Position numbers and translations under genes: made by a program. A stretch of DNA of 64,000 nt from Akkermansiaceae bacterium (GTDB lineage: Bacteria; Verrucomicrobiota; Verrucomicrobiia; Verrucomicrobiales; DEV007): positions 186,001-250,000 of the forward strand of contig JACKQE010000003.1 in the NCBI GenBank assembly GCA_024233005.1. The letters are read 5' to 3'. Below are positions 24,358 to 33,811 of this stretch, one piece after another (positions within the stretch are counted from its first letter, which is position 1; every line of letters starts with the position of its first letter). The notes beneath the pieces are model-generated. The model saw nothing but the letters and a program-made list of their open reading frames with translations. It was not told where the DNA came from and made no database searches.

Positions 24358-25716
24358 ATGGATATTCCTCCAATGCCCGCTGCTCCTGACTTGAGAGACG
24401 GAAAGCCAACCTCCGTCCGCCACTGGGTGCTGGGCGCGGCCACGCTGACGGCGTTCCTGCTCTATCTCGACCGCATTTGTTTTGCCTGGATCATTGATTC
24501 CGATTCTTTCAAAAAAGACATCCACCTCGTGGAGGGACAGTCCGACATGATCAAAGGGCTGTTTTTCTGGGCTTACGCATTGGCCCAGGTTCCGGCGGGG
24601 TGGCTCAGTGACCGCTTCGGGACCCGGGCTCTGATGACCACCTACATTCTCCTCTGGTCCGCTTTCACCGCACTGACGAGTTTGAGCGATGGATTTCTCA
24701 TGCTTCTGGTAGCCCGGGTCGGTTGTGGCATCGCCGAGGCCGGCGCCTACCCGGCCAGCTCGTCCATGCTCACCCGGTGGTCGCATGTCAACTGGCGCGG
24801 GCTCGGCAGCAGCATCATTTCCGCCGGCGGTCGGATCGGAGGGGCGCTGGCCCCCTGGCTCACGGCATCGGTGATCATCGCCTATTTTTCCAATTGGCGG
24901 TGGGTGGGCTTCATCTACGGTGGCATTGGTCTCTTTGTGGCCGCGGTCTTCTGGATGGTGGTCCGTGATCATTCCCGTCTTCATCCGGGCTGCAACCAGG
25001 CAGAACGCGATCTGCTCGCCGAGGGCAGGGAAAACCAGGCCTTGCGGGAACCTCCCCGCCGCTTCCCATGGCGGCATGCACTGCGCAGCCGCAGCCTCTG
25101 GATGGCCAGTCTCTATCAGACCACGACCAATATCGGATGGGCTTTCCTCGTCAATTCGCTCTCCACCTACCTCAAAACGGTCAAGCACATGGACGACACT
25201 GTGAACGGTCAGGTCTCCAGCGTTGCTCTGTTTCTCGGCATTGTCGGACTTCCCCTCGGGGGCATGCTGACCGACTGGTGGTCCAAGAAACACGGGGTGA
25301 GGGCGGGACGCATGATGCCTCTGGTGGTGACACGGATCATCGCGGTGGCGGCCTATTTCTGGGTCATGGCGGCGGACACCCCGCTCCAAATGGCTCTCGC
25401 CTTCGGGGCGCTGGCCATGTTCGTCGACATGGGCATGCCGGCCATGTGGGCCCTCATGCAGGACATCAGCGGTCGCCATCAGGCACAGCTGTTTGGCTGG
25501 GCCAATATGTGGGGCAATTTCGGGGCCGGACTGCAGCCGATGATCGTCGGCTACATACTGATCCACTATGACAAAAACAACGACTACCAGGAAGGTCTGC
25601 TTTTCTGCGCGGGAGCCCTGATTGCCTCCATCGTGATCGCCTTTTTCATCAATGCGGACGAACCGGTGGTTCCCGTGGAAGAGGATGTCGATACCTCCGG
25701 GGCGCCTTCCCATTGA
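24358..25716 (+). CDS. MFS transporter, anion:cation symporter type
   Basis: The 452-residue protein has twelve predicted membrane segments. The first carries LYLDRICFAWIID, and the cytoplasmic loop between helices 2 and 3 reads GWLSDRFGTRALM, the MFS A-motif. PASSSMLTRWSHVNWRGLGSS is typical of the ACS (ExuT/sugar-acid) family. It likely imports a hexuronate or related organic anion with protons. ATG 24358 is used; ATG 24373 (MPAAPDLR) is an alternative. The secreted enzyme upstream and the carbohydrate-binding-like protein downstream suggest a linked sugar function. Confidence 0.87.
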   Translation: MDIPPMPAAPDLRDGKPTSVRHWVLGAATLTAFLLYLDRICFAWIIDSDSFKKDIHLVEGQSDMIKGLFFWAYALAQVPAGWLSDRFGTRALMTTYILLWSAFTALTSLSDGFLMLLVARVGCGIAEAGAYPASSSMLTRWSHVNWRGLGSSIISAGGRIGGALAPWLTASVIIAYFSNWRWVGFIYGGIGLFVAAVFWMVVRDHSRLHPGCNQAERDLLAEGRENQALREPPRRFPWRHALRSRSLWMASLYQTTTNIGWAFLVNSLSTYLKTVKHMDDTVNGQVSSVALFLGIVGLPLGGMLTDWWSKKHGVRAGRMMPLVVTRIIAVAAYFWVMAADTPLQMALAFGALAMFVDMGMPAMWALMQDISGRHQAQLFGWANMWGNFGAGLQPMIVGYILIHYDKNNDYQEGLLFCAGALIASIVIAFFINADEPVVPVEEDVDTSGAPSH

Positions 25717-25797
25717 TCCCGAAGGGTTGCTTCTTGCGCCTTGACGGCAGTCCCATTACACTTCCCCTCGCCCACACCAACCGACACCCCTTGCCCG

Positions 25798-26730
25798 ATG
25801 AGAATCTTTGCCATTTCCGTCCTAGCCTGCATCCTCCTTTCTCCGCCGACCGGCCGGGCACAACAGGACGGCACTCCTCCTGCCGCCACCGCCGCTTCGG
25901 CCACGGAACCATTCGGAGCGGTCCGGGAAATTCCCACCCACTCTCTGGAGCTCGACCGCACCCGAGGGGCCATCAAGCTCAATGCCAGCGATGGCTCTTA
26001 CTCCGATGGAAGCCACTTCGGCAACTGGCGTTGGACACTCAAAGCCAAACGCTGGGGCCGTTATTCCGTCCGGGTCCATTACACCCTGACCCGCACCGAA
26101 ATCGGCATGCAGGTCCGCATTGGAGATGCCGCCATGCTCAAAGGCTACGCCTCCCGGACCCGCGACAACGTGGATTCTCATGCCGCCGAGCTCGGCTATG
26201 CCTACATCCCGGCCGCCGGGGAATATCCCCTGACCCTTCTCACCGGAGACCGCAGCAACGGAGAAGGGTTTTCCATCAAGAGTGTCGAGCTGGTGCCGGG
26301 CCCGGAAGCGGACTTTTCCGGTCCGAACATCGATGGCACCATCGAACTTCTCGCCAAACACGCCACCACCCACAGTGAAGCGATGAGGTACGAACCCAAG
26401 ACAGAAAAAAACTGTCTTGGATTCTGGACCAACCCCGATGACTGGGCGGAATGGACCTTCAAGCTCCACGGTCCCGGAAAATACAAAGTCGAACTGGTTC
26501 AAGGTTGCGGCACCGGATCCGGAGGCAGCGAAGTGGCCCTCCTTGCAGGCAAGGACACGTTGAATTTCAAAGTGGAGGAAACAGGGGGGTTCCAGAACTG
26601 GAAAAAGCGTGACCTCGGTGTGGTCGAGTTTGCGGATGCCGGGGACCACCGGATCGCCCTCAAACCCCTCAAAAAATCGGGCAATGCGGTGATGGATGTG
26701 CAACAGATCCTCCTTACTCCGGTGGACTGA
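25798..26730 (+). CDS. Secreted protein with two carbohydrate-binding-like beta-sandwiches
   Basis: From ATG 25798 (MRIFAISVLACILLS) the 310-residue protein has a signal peptide and then two similar modules. The first has NWRWTLKAKRWGRYSVRVHY and the second has WAEWTFKLHGPGKYKVELVQGCG and RIALKP. The pattern, with W-x-F/L-x-x-x-GxY-x-V and a final G-x-H-x-I/L strand, is that of the CBM6/CBM35-like domains found at the ends of alpha-L-fucosidases and sulfatases. No catalytic domain is present. It may bind a polysaccharide at the cell surface. The ATG is 82 bp after the MFS stop. Confidence 0.7.
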   Translation: MRIFAISVLACILLSPPTGRAQQDGTPPAATAASATEPFGAVREIPTHSLELDRTRGAIKLNASDGSYSDGSHFGNWRWTLKAKRWGRYSVRVHYTLTRTEIGMQVRIGDAAMLKGYASRTRDNVDSHAAELGYAYIPAAGEYPLTLLTGDRSNGEGFSIKSVELVPGPEADFSGPNIDGTIELLAKHATTHSEAMRYEPKTEKNCLGFWTNPDDWAEWTFKLHGPGKYKVELVQGCGTGSGGSEVALLAGKDTLNFKVEETGGFQNWKKRDLGVVEFADAGDHRIALKPLKKSGNAVMDVQQILLTPVD

Positions 26731-26916
26731 ATTCCGCGGAATGATGACAACACCGGGAAAGAATGCTCCCGGCCCGGAAAGGATCCTCTCCTCCAATGCC
26801 TGCTCCTAAAAAAGGATCCGCAGGAAGGACCGATGGGAGTTGCCCCAGCGAGGGGACGAAAACTGGCCTTAGAGGCCACGTCGGGGCATTTTCCGCAAGC
26901 CATCCCGGAAATTCGA

Positions 26917-26925
26917 TGCTATAAA
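26917..26925 (+). promoter_or_regulatory. Extended -10 promoter before the TerB-ABCG fusion
   Basis: TGCTATAAA is an excellent extended -10 (TGn then TATAAA). No -35 is visible. The ATG at 26984 is about 50 nt from the expected transcription start. The intergenic region 26731-26983 also has a 12-bp palindrome, ATTCCGCGGAAT, at 26731-26742 right after the preceding stop. Confidence 0.5.
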
Positions 26926-26983
26926 CAATAAGGGGGCTTGGAGCCGCCTCACTGCCCGGATTCCCAGCGCCTTTCTGCAGACA

Positions 26984-29900
26984 ATGTCTACTTCCACGCC
27001 CACGGAGCCAGAGCCGGGAACCACCCAAGCCACGGACCCCACAAGCGGCAGTCACGAGGGCAGCCATTCCGAATTGCCCGACCAGGTGCGTCGCAGACTG
27101 CCTTTGGGTTGGATGGGCCGCTCCCGTTTCTCCTTTTGGCGGCGACTGCGTCAGCGCATCCTGGGGCAGCAGACCCAGCGCACCGAGCACACCATGCTGC
27201 CAGTGCTGATCCAGGTCTTTGCTGGATTCAGCAAGATGGATGGCCAGGTCGATGAGGTGGAGATTGACTCGACTCTCGGCTTTCTCCGCTACGACTATCC
27301 CGAAACGGTCTACTCGGAACTGCGGCAACTGTATTCCCGTGCCCTGCGCGAGCCGCAGAATCTGGACAAAATCGCGCGGGATTTGTCCGCCCGCCTGCCC
27401 TTGGAAGAAAAAATCCTGCTGGGGGTGCAGCTCTATGTGCTGATTTCCAGGGCCGATCTGCCCAAGGAGCGGCTCATCACCTTCTATCAGTTCATGACCA
27501 CCCTCGGGGTCGCCTCCGAGGCGATCAACATTGTCTACCAGCTCAACACCTCGGAAATTACCGATGAACGGCCTAGCGAAGAGGACGGAGAACAACCCCT
27601 GGAAACCGTCCTGATCGGGCGGCGCAAGCCCTGTGATGTCACGCTCCAGGGCCTCAGTGACAGCCAGAACATTGCCGTGTTCCGCTTCCGTGATCTGGTG
27701 CTCCTGAAGAACACCGGGACCGATCCGGTCATCGTCCGGGGCCGCCGCGTCTCGGAGGGCGAGTTCTGCCGCGTCTATGATGCCCAGCGCATTCTGGTGG
27801 GCGAAGTTGTCCTGGACTACCAGGATCTGATCTTTTTCTTCAACGCCAAGAAACACGTCTCCACGGCCCATCTGTTTCTCGCCCAGGACTCCAACGGCGC
27901 TCATTTCATCGAAAAGGAGCGTTCCAAGCAGAGTTATCTGGAGGTGGTCGCCGGACTCGGCATCATCGTCACGGTGCTGCGCGATGTGCCCGCCAGCATC
28001 GGAACAGTCCGCCTCCGCAAGGGAGCAACGATGGAGGTGAGCCTGAGGGACCGCATTGTTTTCGATGATCGCACGGAGATCGCCTTCTCAGAGCTGCGCC
28101 GGCGGGCTCGCGAAATGGGGGGGCGTTTCCACCTCGAGCCCAGCCGTTCCGAATTCCTCGTCTCCAACAATCCCGAGCTGCTGCGGGAAGGGGACATTCT
28201 CCTCTCTCCCGGTGTCTCCGGCGAGGTGCTGCTGCGGATCCAGTGCCACTACCTCGAAAAGACCGGGGAACTAGAAGTCCTCCGGGCCAACCAACCGATC
28301 GTCGTCGGGGGGACCCCGGTGCGTGGCAAAGCCTGGCTGCGCGAAGGCGAGACCATCGCGATCGGGGATGGTCAGTATCTCCGTTGCCATTTTGGGGACC
28401 GCATCATCGAGGAGGAGCGCAATGTCATCAGTTCCCTCTCGGTGCGGGATGTCTCCCACAGCTATGACCGCCGGTCCACAGCGATGGACAATATCTCCAT
28501 CCAACTGCAGCGTGGAGAAATGGTCTGCGTGATGGGCCCCAGCGGCTGCGGCAAGAGCACCCTCCTGAAATGCCTCGCCGGTCAGCTGCGCCCCCATGAG
28601 GGGCGCGTCGATCTCAACGGAGTGGACCTCTATGCGAATCTCAAGGACCTGACTCCCTACATCGCCTTCATCCCCCATGAGGATGCCTTCGATCCCCTGC
28701 TCACGGTGGAGGAGAATATCGACACGGCCGCCGCCATCCGAGCTCCCCACTTCACCCGCCAGGAACGCCGACGCCGGGCCGACGCCAAGCTGGTCGAACT
28801 GGGGCTCAATGAAATCCGGCACCGCCTGGCGGGCGATGGCAACACAAAGAACCTGAGTGGAGGCCAGCGGAAACGTCTCAATGCCGGGATGGACATGATC
28901 GGCATTGCCGACATCTATCTGTTCGACGAACCCACCTCCGGACTTTCATCCAAGGATTCAGAACATGTTCTCGAAATCATCCGTGGCCTGACCCACAACA
29001 AGATCACTCTGGTCAGCATCCACCAGCCGAGCAGCCGGCTCTTCCACATGTTTGACAAGGCCTTGCTGCTCGACAACGGAGGCAAACTGGCCTTTTTCGG
29101 CACTCCCGCCCAGATGCTGGAATATTTCGCCGATGCCCGCCGCCACGAGGGCGTGTCGCCCCGGGAGTTCCATGAACCGGTTGAGGACGCCGTGCCCAGC
29201 GAAACCTCGGTGACCCCGGATTTTGTGTTCGATGTGCTCGAGACCCCGCTGCGGGACCTCAGTGGCGACGTCATCTACGAACAGGATGCCCGCGGCCAGC
29301 TCATCCCGGCCCGGAGGTTCAACCCTTCCTTCTGGCGGGACCGCTTCCAGACCCACCGCCTGTTGCAGGAGGTGAATCTCAGAGAGCTGGAGCCCGAAGG
29401 TTCCCACGCCAGCAAGCCCGCCATCGCTCCGGCCCGCCCCCGGCGTTGCCTCCACAACACCTGGGTCCAGTTCGTCAACCTCTTCAAACGGGCCTTTCTC
29501 AGCAAGTTGCGCAACCGCTCGAACTTCGCCACCACGCTGCTGGAAGCTCCCGCGCTGGCTTTTCTGGTGGCCGCGGTGCTCCGCTACAGCGAGGACGGGG
29601 TCTACCATTTTGCCAACGCCTTCCACATCCCCACCTACCTCTTCCTTTCCCTTGTCATCGCCCTATTCCTCGGCCTGACGAACAGTGCCGAGGAAATCAT
29701 CCGGGACCGGGCGCTGCTGGAAAGGGAACGCAACCATGGCATCGGGGTCGCGTCCTACATCATGAGCAAGGTCATCGCTCTCGGATTTTTTGCGTTCATC
29801 CAGTGCGTCATCTATGTCGGCATCGGCGATGCCGTGCTTTCGATCCGCTCCATGTTCTGGCATGACCTGTTCTGGATGTTCTCCACCTCCATGGTCGGCA

Positions 29901-30727
29901 TCGCCACCGGCCTGTTCATCTCCAGTCTCGTCAGCACCCCCAAAACCGCGGTCAACATCATCCCGCTGATCATGATCCCCAACATCATCCTGGGGGGAGC
30001 CTTGATCAAATATGATGAAATGAACCGCGGCGTCGACATCCTCCAGAATTTGAGTGTCTGGCTCGATCCGGGGGAGGAATCCAAAGACGAGAGCAAGCTC
30101 AAAGTGCCGCTGATCTGCGAGATCATGCCGTTGCGGTGGTCCTATGAAGCGCTCATCATCGCTCATGCCGAGCGAAATCCTGCCACCGCCTTGAGCAATG
30201 ACGTCAACGCTGAACTTGAACCTCTCAAAGCACGCGTCAGATCGGGAGCCCAACTGACCAAAGAGGAAGAGGATCGAATGGACATGCTGAAGGACGCCCT
30301 GGTCACCGTCTACAGCGTGTCGGCGCCAACGCCGGCAGGCGTTGCCCAGAAAATCGACCGCATCCGATCCGCCCTGACCTCGGGAACCTTCCGCTACGAA
30401 GATTTTGCGGAGGAGGAAAACCCTGATGCCAACCGGGTCACCGCCGAGCAGCTCTACCTCAATGAAAAGGTCCATGATCTTTTCAACCGGGCCGAATTCG
30501 AGCGACAGGATTACCGGCGCAAAGGCAATCCACCCAACGTTTTCTTTGGCAAGGAGAAACAACTGACCTTGGGACATCCTTCCCGTCTTCCCTCAGGGGG
30601 GGATTCCGGCAGCTTGCGCTTCCGTTTTGAAACCCTTCACCTCAATGCGGGAGTCATGTTCTTGTTTGTGCTGGGGGGCCTAGCCACGCTCTACATGAGC
30701 ATGAAACACCGTCTCTCGAAGGTCTGA
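26984..30727 (+). CDS. TerB-like / FHA-like / ABCG-type ATPase-permease fusion
   Basis: The 1,247-residue protein starts with a disordered, Thr/Pro-rich 35 residues. A helical TerB-like domain follows (about 65-190; VLIQVFAGFSKMDGQVDEVE). Then come two beta-rich stretches, the first resembling an FHA fold (LETVLIGRRKPCDVTLQG). An ABC domain has Walker A GPSGCGKST (about 517-525), signature NLSGGQRKR (about 623), and Walker B YLFDEPTSG (about 645) followed by VSIHQPSSRLF, an ABCG hallmark. The C-terminal third has about six membrane segments (about 845-1060 and 1225-1240). ABCG-type half-transporters act as exporters as dimers. The TerB and FHA-like parts suggest phosphothreonine or ion-linked regulation. 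The substrate is unknown. Confidence 0.82.
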   Translation: MSTSTPTEPEPGTTQATDPTSGSHEGSHSELPDQVRRRLPLGWMGRSRFSFWRRLRQRILGQQTQRTEHTMLPVLIQVFAGFSKMDGQVDEVEIDSTLGFLRYDYPETVYSELRQLYSRALREPQNLDKIARDLSARLPLEEKILLGVQLYVLISRADLPKERLITFYQFMTTLGVASEAINIVYQLNTSEITDERPSEEDGEQPLETVLIGRRKPCDVTLQGLSDSQNIAVFRFRDLVLLKNTGTDPVIVRGRRVSEGEFCRVYDAQRILVGEVVLDYQDLIFFFNAKKHVSTAHLFLAQDSNGAHFIEKERSKQSYLEVVAGLGIIVTVLRDVPASIGTVRLRKGATMEVSLRDRIVFDDRTEIAFSELRRRAREMGGRFHLEPSRSEFLVSNNPELLREGDILLSPGVSGEVLLRIQCHYLEKTGELEVLRANQPIVVGGTPVRGKAWLREGETIAIGDGQYLRCHFGDRIIEEERNVISSLSVRDVSHSYDRRSTAMDNISIQLQRGEMVCVMGPSGCGKSTLLKCLAGQLRPHEGRVDLNGVDLYANLKDLTPYIAFIPHEDAFDPLLTVEENIDTAAAIRAPHFTRQERRRRADAKLVELGLNEIRHRLAGDGNTKNLSGGQRKRLNAGMDMIGIADIYLFDEPTSGLSSKDSEHVLEIIRGLTHNKITLVSIHQPSSRLFHMFDKALLLDNGGKLAFFGTPAQMLEYFADARRHEGVSPREFHEPVEDAVPSETSVTPDFVFDVLETPLRDLSGDVIYEQDARGQLIPARRFNPSFWRDRFQTHRLLQEVNLRELEPEGSHASKPAIAPARPRRCLHNTWVQFVNLFKRAFLSKLRNRSNFATTLLEAPALAFLVAAVLRYSEDGVYHFANAFHIPTYLFLSLVIALFLGLTNSAEEIIRDRALLERERNHGIGVASYIMSKVIALGFFAFIQCVIYVGIGDAVLSIRSMFWHDLFWMFSTSMVGIATGLFISSLVSTPKTAVNIIPLIMIPNIILGGALIKYDEMNRGVDILQNLSVWLDPGEESKDESKLKVPLICEIMPLRWSYEALIIAHAERNPATALSNDVNAELEPLKARVRSGAQLTKEEEDRMDMLKDALVTVYSVSAPTPAGVAQKIDRIRSALTSGTFRYEDFAEEENPDANRVTAEQLYLNEKVHDLFNRAEFERQDYRRKGNPPNVFFGKEKQLTLGHPSRLPSGGDSGSLRFRFETLHLNAGVMFLFVLGGLATLYMSMKHRLSKV

Positions 30728-30820
30728 GAGACCATTTTGGAAGCCGAATAAATCCAGGGAAAGGAAGGGATGGCATCCCCTGCCAATAGTCCGTGATCGC
30801 CCGTGCAGGAAAATTTGCTC

Positions 30821-30840
30821 GCATTTTCTATAAAAAATGC
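30821..30840 (+). terminator. AT-rich inverted repeat, terminator or operator
   Basis: GCATTTT and AAAATGC form a perfect 7-bp inverted repeat with a 6-nt centre, followed by TATTTTTATTG. It could terminate the ABC gene (stop 30727) or be an operator 40 nt upstream of the receiver-kinase ATG. The surrounding bases are far more AT-rich than the neighbourhood and probably include the promoter of the next gene. Confidence 0.35.
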
Positions 30841-30880
30841 TATTTTTATTGTAAATATAAGTAATTCCTGCTTTTCTCTC

Positions 30881-32044
30881 ATGACAGCCGTCCCAACTCT
30901 CGACGAATACCCCGATCCCAAGGGAGACCAACCTTCGGAACTCAAGGGGATTGGAGGCCGTGTCCTGGTTGCTGATGATGATGCCAATGTGAGGAATTTG
31001 CTTCGTCACAGCCTGCGGCGAGCGGGGTACGATGTGGTGTTGGCCTGCGACGGCGAAGAAGGACAGGAAAAGCTTGAAGCAGACGAGTTTGATCTCGTGA
31101 TCACCGACGCCCGGATGCCCCGGTGCGATGGCTTTGAATTCTGCCGGAGCATCAAGTCGAACCCCGTCACGGCGCATTTGCCAGTGTTGATGGTCACCGC
31201 TTTCGGGGAGCGCAACCACAAGCTCGAAGGCATCGAGGCCGGCGCCACTGACTTCATCACCAAACCTGTCGATGTCGCCTATCTTTCGATCCGAGTCCGG
31301 AACGCCATCCAGGCCAAACGACTGCACGACGCGGTGCGCGAGAACTACCGGCGCCTTCAGGAACTGGAAAAGATGCGGGAACGTCTCGTGCGCATGCTGG
31401 TGCATGACATGAGCGGTCCCCTCAAAACCGTCCTTCAGGATTTGGACCAGATCCGACTGCACACCAGCGGGAACAGCGAGCATTGCCAAGAGGCCACCTT
31501 GCGTGCCTCCGCCGAAACCCGCCGTCTCATTTCACTCGTCGACGACATGGCCGAAGCCGCCGCGCTGGAAAAAGCGGCCATGCCGGTGGAGCTGGATGCC
31601 GTCTTTCTCCGTCCCATCATCGACTTGGTCCTGCAGGGGCTGGAAGAACCGCGCGGCCCACAACTGCGCACCCGCATTTCCCCCGGAGTGCCGGCAGTGG
31701 TTTGTGATGCCAGATTGATGCGCCGGGTCGTGGAAAATCTGGTGAGGAATGCCCATTGGGCGGTGCGCGAAGGTGGCTCGATCGAAGTTGGCTTGGAACG
31801 TCTCACCGACCGCCCAGCCGTGAGGCTGTGGGTCAAGGATGACGGTGTCGCCTTTCCGGAGGAGGCAGAAGTGTTCGCCTCCTGCCAGGGAGAACATTTT
31901 TTCACTCTGGGCGACCGGGTGTCAGACGGGTTGGCGCTGCGTTTCTGCAAGCTCGCGGTGGAAGCCCAGCGGGGTCTCATTGGGGTTTCCGCGAACGACC
32001 CCGGACGCGGAGCCACCTTTTGGTGCGATCTGCCCCTGGCCTGA
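30881..32044 (+). CDS. Response regulator-histidine kinase hybrid without sensor domain
   Basis: From ATG 30881 the protein has 387 residues. A receiver domain (about 25-145) has acidic residues in VADDDANV, the phospho-acceptor Asp76 in DLVITDARMP and Lys128 in FITKPVD. A coiled linker leads to a HisKA-type dimerisation segment with His175 (RMLVHDMSGPLKTVL), then an ATPase domain with an N-box (ENLVRNAHWAVREGG). The G1 box reads VKDDGVAFPEE and the G2 box DGLALRFCKLAV, both looser than the usual DxGxG and GxGLGL. It lacks any membrane segment, so input comes through the receiver or partners. No cognate regulator is adjacent. Confidence 0.85.
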   Translation: MTAVPTLDEYPDPKGDQPSELKGIGGRVLVADDDANVRNLLRHSLRRAGYDVVLACDGEEGQEKLEADEFDLVITDARMPRCDGFEFCRSIKSNPVTAHLPVLMVTAFGERNHKLEGIEAGATDFITKPVDVAYLSIRVRNAIQAKRLHDAVRENYRRLQELEKMRERLVRMLVHDMSGPLKTVLQDLDQIRLHTSGNSEHCQEATLRASAETRRLISLVDDMAEAAALEKAAMPVELDAVFLRPIIDLVLQGLEEPRGPQLRTRISPGVPAVVCDARLMRRVVENLVRNAHWAVREGGSIEVGLERLTDRPAVRLWVKDDGVAFPEEAEVFASCQGEHFFTLGDRVSDGLALRFCKLAVEAQRGLIGVSANDPGRGATFWCDLPLA

Positions 32045-32052
32045 CGCGGGGA

Positions 32053-33330
32053 TCACCCCCTCCCCGTGATGATCCGGGAGGCTCGCTTGAAGACGGCATA
32101 GGAGTAAAACCACTGCAGCACCACCGAAACCTTGTTCTTGAATCCCACCAGGAAAAGAAGGTGGACCAAGAGCCAGGCCAACCATGCGGTGAACCCGGTC
32201 ATCTTGAAACCCTTGCTGCTCGCCACCGCCGCCGACCGGCCGATGGTGGCCATGATGCCCTTGTCGCGGTAAGAGAAGGCCGCCCGTTCCCCGGGGCTTT
32301 GCTCCACGGCCCCACGCCTCCGGCGCCCTGCCACCTCGCGGATCACAGAAGCCACGTGTTTGCCCATCTGCATCGCCGCCGGACACAGTGCGGGGACATT
32401 CACCCCACAGGCATCCCGGCAAGCCGCGATGTCTCCGGCCGCAAAAACTTCCGGATGTCCCGGCACGCTGAGATCCGCCAGCACTTGAATGCGACCGCCC
32501 CGGTCCAATGGCACCCCCAGATCTCGCGTTTGCGACACCGCTTCCACACCGGCGGCCCAGAGAATCGTCGCGGCCCGGATCTCCTCCCCGGCGACGCGAA
32601 GATACTCCGGCCCGACCTCCTCCACGGTTGCGCCGGTGCGCACTTCCACTCCCATCCGGCGCAGTTTCTGCTCAGTGTAATGGGAAAGCGTCTCGTCGAA
32701 AGGCATCAACAACCGAGGGGCGGCTTCGATGAGCAGAATGCGGGCCTGGGCGGGGTCGAGACGACGGAACTCCCCTGAAAAGACAACCCGGGACAATTCG
32801 GCGAAGGCTCCCGCCAATTCGACCCCAGTGGGTCCCCCACCGACAATCGCAATGGTGGTGAGACGCGCCCGTTCCTCCGGGTCGGCAGTCCATTCGGCAC
32901 GCTCGAAAGCGGACAGCACCTCGCGGCGGATCCGCATGGCATCGTCCAGGGTTTTGAGACCACCGGCGTGCCGGGACCATTCTGGATGCCCAAAATACCC
33001 CGTCCGGGCTCCCATGGCGATGACCAGCTGATCATAGGGCAGCTCGCCATGTTCCTCCAGTATTACCCGCCGACCGGCCAGGTCGACGGATGCCACCGAA
33101 TCCATCAGCACCTTCGTGTTCCGCTGGCCGGAGAGAATATGGCGCAAGGGCTGAGCGATCTCCGGAGCGGAGAGCCCCGCCGTGGCCACCTGGTAGAGCA
33201 GCGGCTGGAACAAATGGTGGTTTTGCCGGTCCACCAGAGTGACGTCGAAAGCCGGATCATCCAGACCTTTGGCACACTCCAAGCCGGCAAATCCTCCGCC
33301 AAGAATGACGACGCGTATCGGATCAGGCAT
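32053..33330 (-). CDS. Type II NADH dehydrogenase (NDH-2) family oxidoreductase
   Basis: The 425-residue flavoprotein has an FAD motif VILGGGFAGLECAKGL (about 9-24), VDRQNHHLFQPLLYQVATAG, a second nucleotide motif IVGGGPTGVELAGAFAEL (about 165-182), GVEAVSQTR and a terminal FAD segment with EVFAAGDIA. The C-terminus is hydrophobic (AWLAWLLVHLLFLVGF), followed by FKNKVSVVLQWFYSY, the typical membrane-anchor end of NDH-2. It passes electrons from NADH to quinone without pumping protons. It converges with the receiver-kinase gene at 8 bp spacing. Confidence 0.9.
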   Translation of the reverse strand: MPDPIRVVILGGGFAGLECAKGLDDPAFDVTLVDRQNHHLFQPLLYQVATAGLSAPEIAQPLRHILSGQRNTKVLMDSVASVDLAGRRVILEEHGELPYDQLVIAMGARTGYFGHPEWSRHAGGLKTLDDAMRIRREVLSAFERAEWTADPEERARLTTIAIVGGGPTGVELAGAFAELSRVVFSGEFRRLDPAQARILLIEAAPRLLMPFDETLSHYTEQKLRRMGVEVRTGATVEEVGPEYLRVAGEEIRAATILWAAGVEAVSQTRDLGVPLDRGGRIQVLADLSVPGHPEVFAAGDIAACRDACGVNVPALCPAAMQMGKHVASVIREVAGRRRRGAVEQSPGERAAFSYRDKGIMATIGRSAAVASSKGFKMTGFTAWLAWLLVHLLFLVGFKNKVSVVLQWFYSYAVFKRASRIITGRG

Positions 33331-33436
33331 GGCGTGAATGTGCCAGAGAAGTCAAGCCATGCAAGCCAGGAAGCCAGGATTTGCACGGGAGGAAGCAAAG
33401 GTCACTTTTTCTTGGGAAAATGACGCGCTCTGTGGC

Positions 33437-33440
33437 AGGA
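33437..33440 (+). promoter_or_regulatory. Ribosome binding site deciding the DUF2288 start
   Basis: AGGA lies six bases before ATG 33447. It selects that start over the upstream ATGs and the next ATG at 33456. Confidence 0.6.
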
Positions 33441-33446
33441 ATACCG

Positions 33447-33806
33447 ATGGTCTCCATGAAAGATGCTCCACAACCTGACCCGGATCAACCGATGCGCTAT
33501 GCCATGCTCGGCGAAGATGCCGCCAGCGACAGCGAGAAACTGGAAAAGTACACCGGCGAAGTCGACTGGCCTTACTTGCGCAAGCATTTTACCTCCGGCG
33601 CGTTGCTCTATGTGGATCCCTCACTGAATCTTGTGGAAGTGGGCCAAGCGGTCGCCAAGGACGATACCGCGATGGTCCGGGCGTGGAAACAATCGGGAGA
33701 CCTCCTGAAACCTTCCGAACCCCACGCCCAGTATTGGGAGGAAAGTGGGGCCCGCTTTCTCGCCGTGGTCGTATCCCCCTGGGTCCTGATCCAACCTCTC
33801 CCCTGA
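33447..33806 (+). CDS. DUF2288 family protein
   Basis: From ATG 33447 the 119-residue protein has the DUF2288 pattern: LEKYTGEVDWPYLRKHF, GALLYVDPSLNLVEVGQAVA, KDDTAMVRAWKQSGDL and a terminal FLAVVVSPWVLIQPL. No catalytic residues are known for this family and no function is assigned. It lies divergent to NDH-2, 116 bp away. The next gene, a secreted SGNH hydrolase, starts 5 bp after its stop, so they are likely cotranscribed. Confidence 0.85.
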   Translation: MVSMKDAPQPDPDQPMRYAMLGEDAASDSEKLEKYTGEVDWPYLRKHFTSGALLYVDPSLNLVEVGQAVAKDDTAMVRAWKQSGDLLKPSEPHAQYWEESGARFLAVVVSPWVLIQPLP

Positions 33807-33811
33807 ATCCG

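Noticed and set aside
24184..25713. Minus-strand frame of about 500 codons opposite the MFS gene
   Set aside because: The translation is His/Gly/Asp-rich low-complexity sequence that mirrors a transporter; no start context or motif supports it.
25741..25762. TTGACG-N10-TACACT as a promoter for the carbohydrate-binding-like gene
   Set aside because: The spacer is far too short and no better -10 is present.
30680..31489. Long minus-strand open frame opposite the receiver-kinase gene
   Set aside because: It is antisense to a clearly conserved receiver and kinase and has no family motif; an effect of codon bias in GC-rich DNA.
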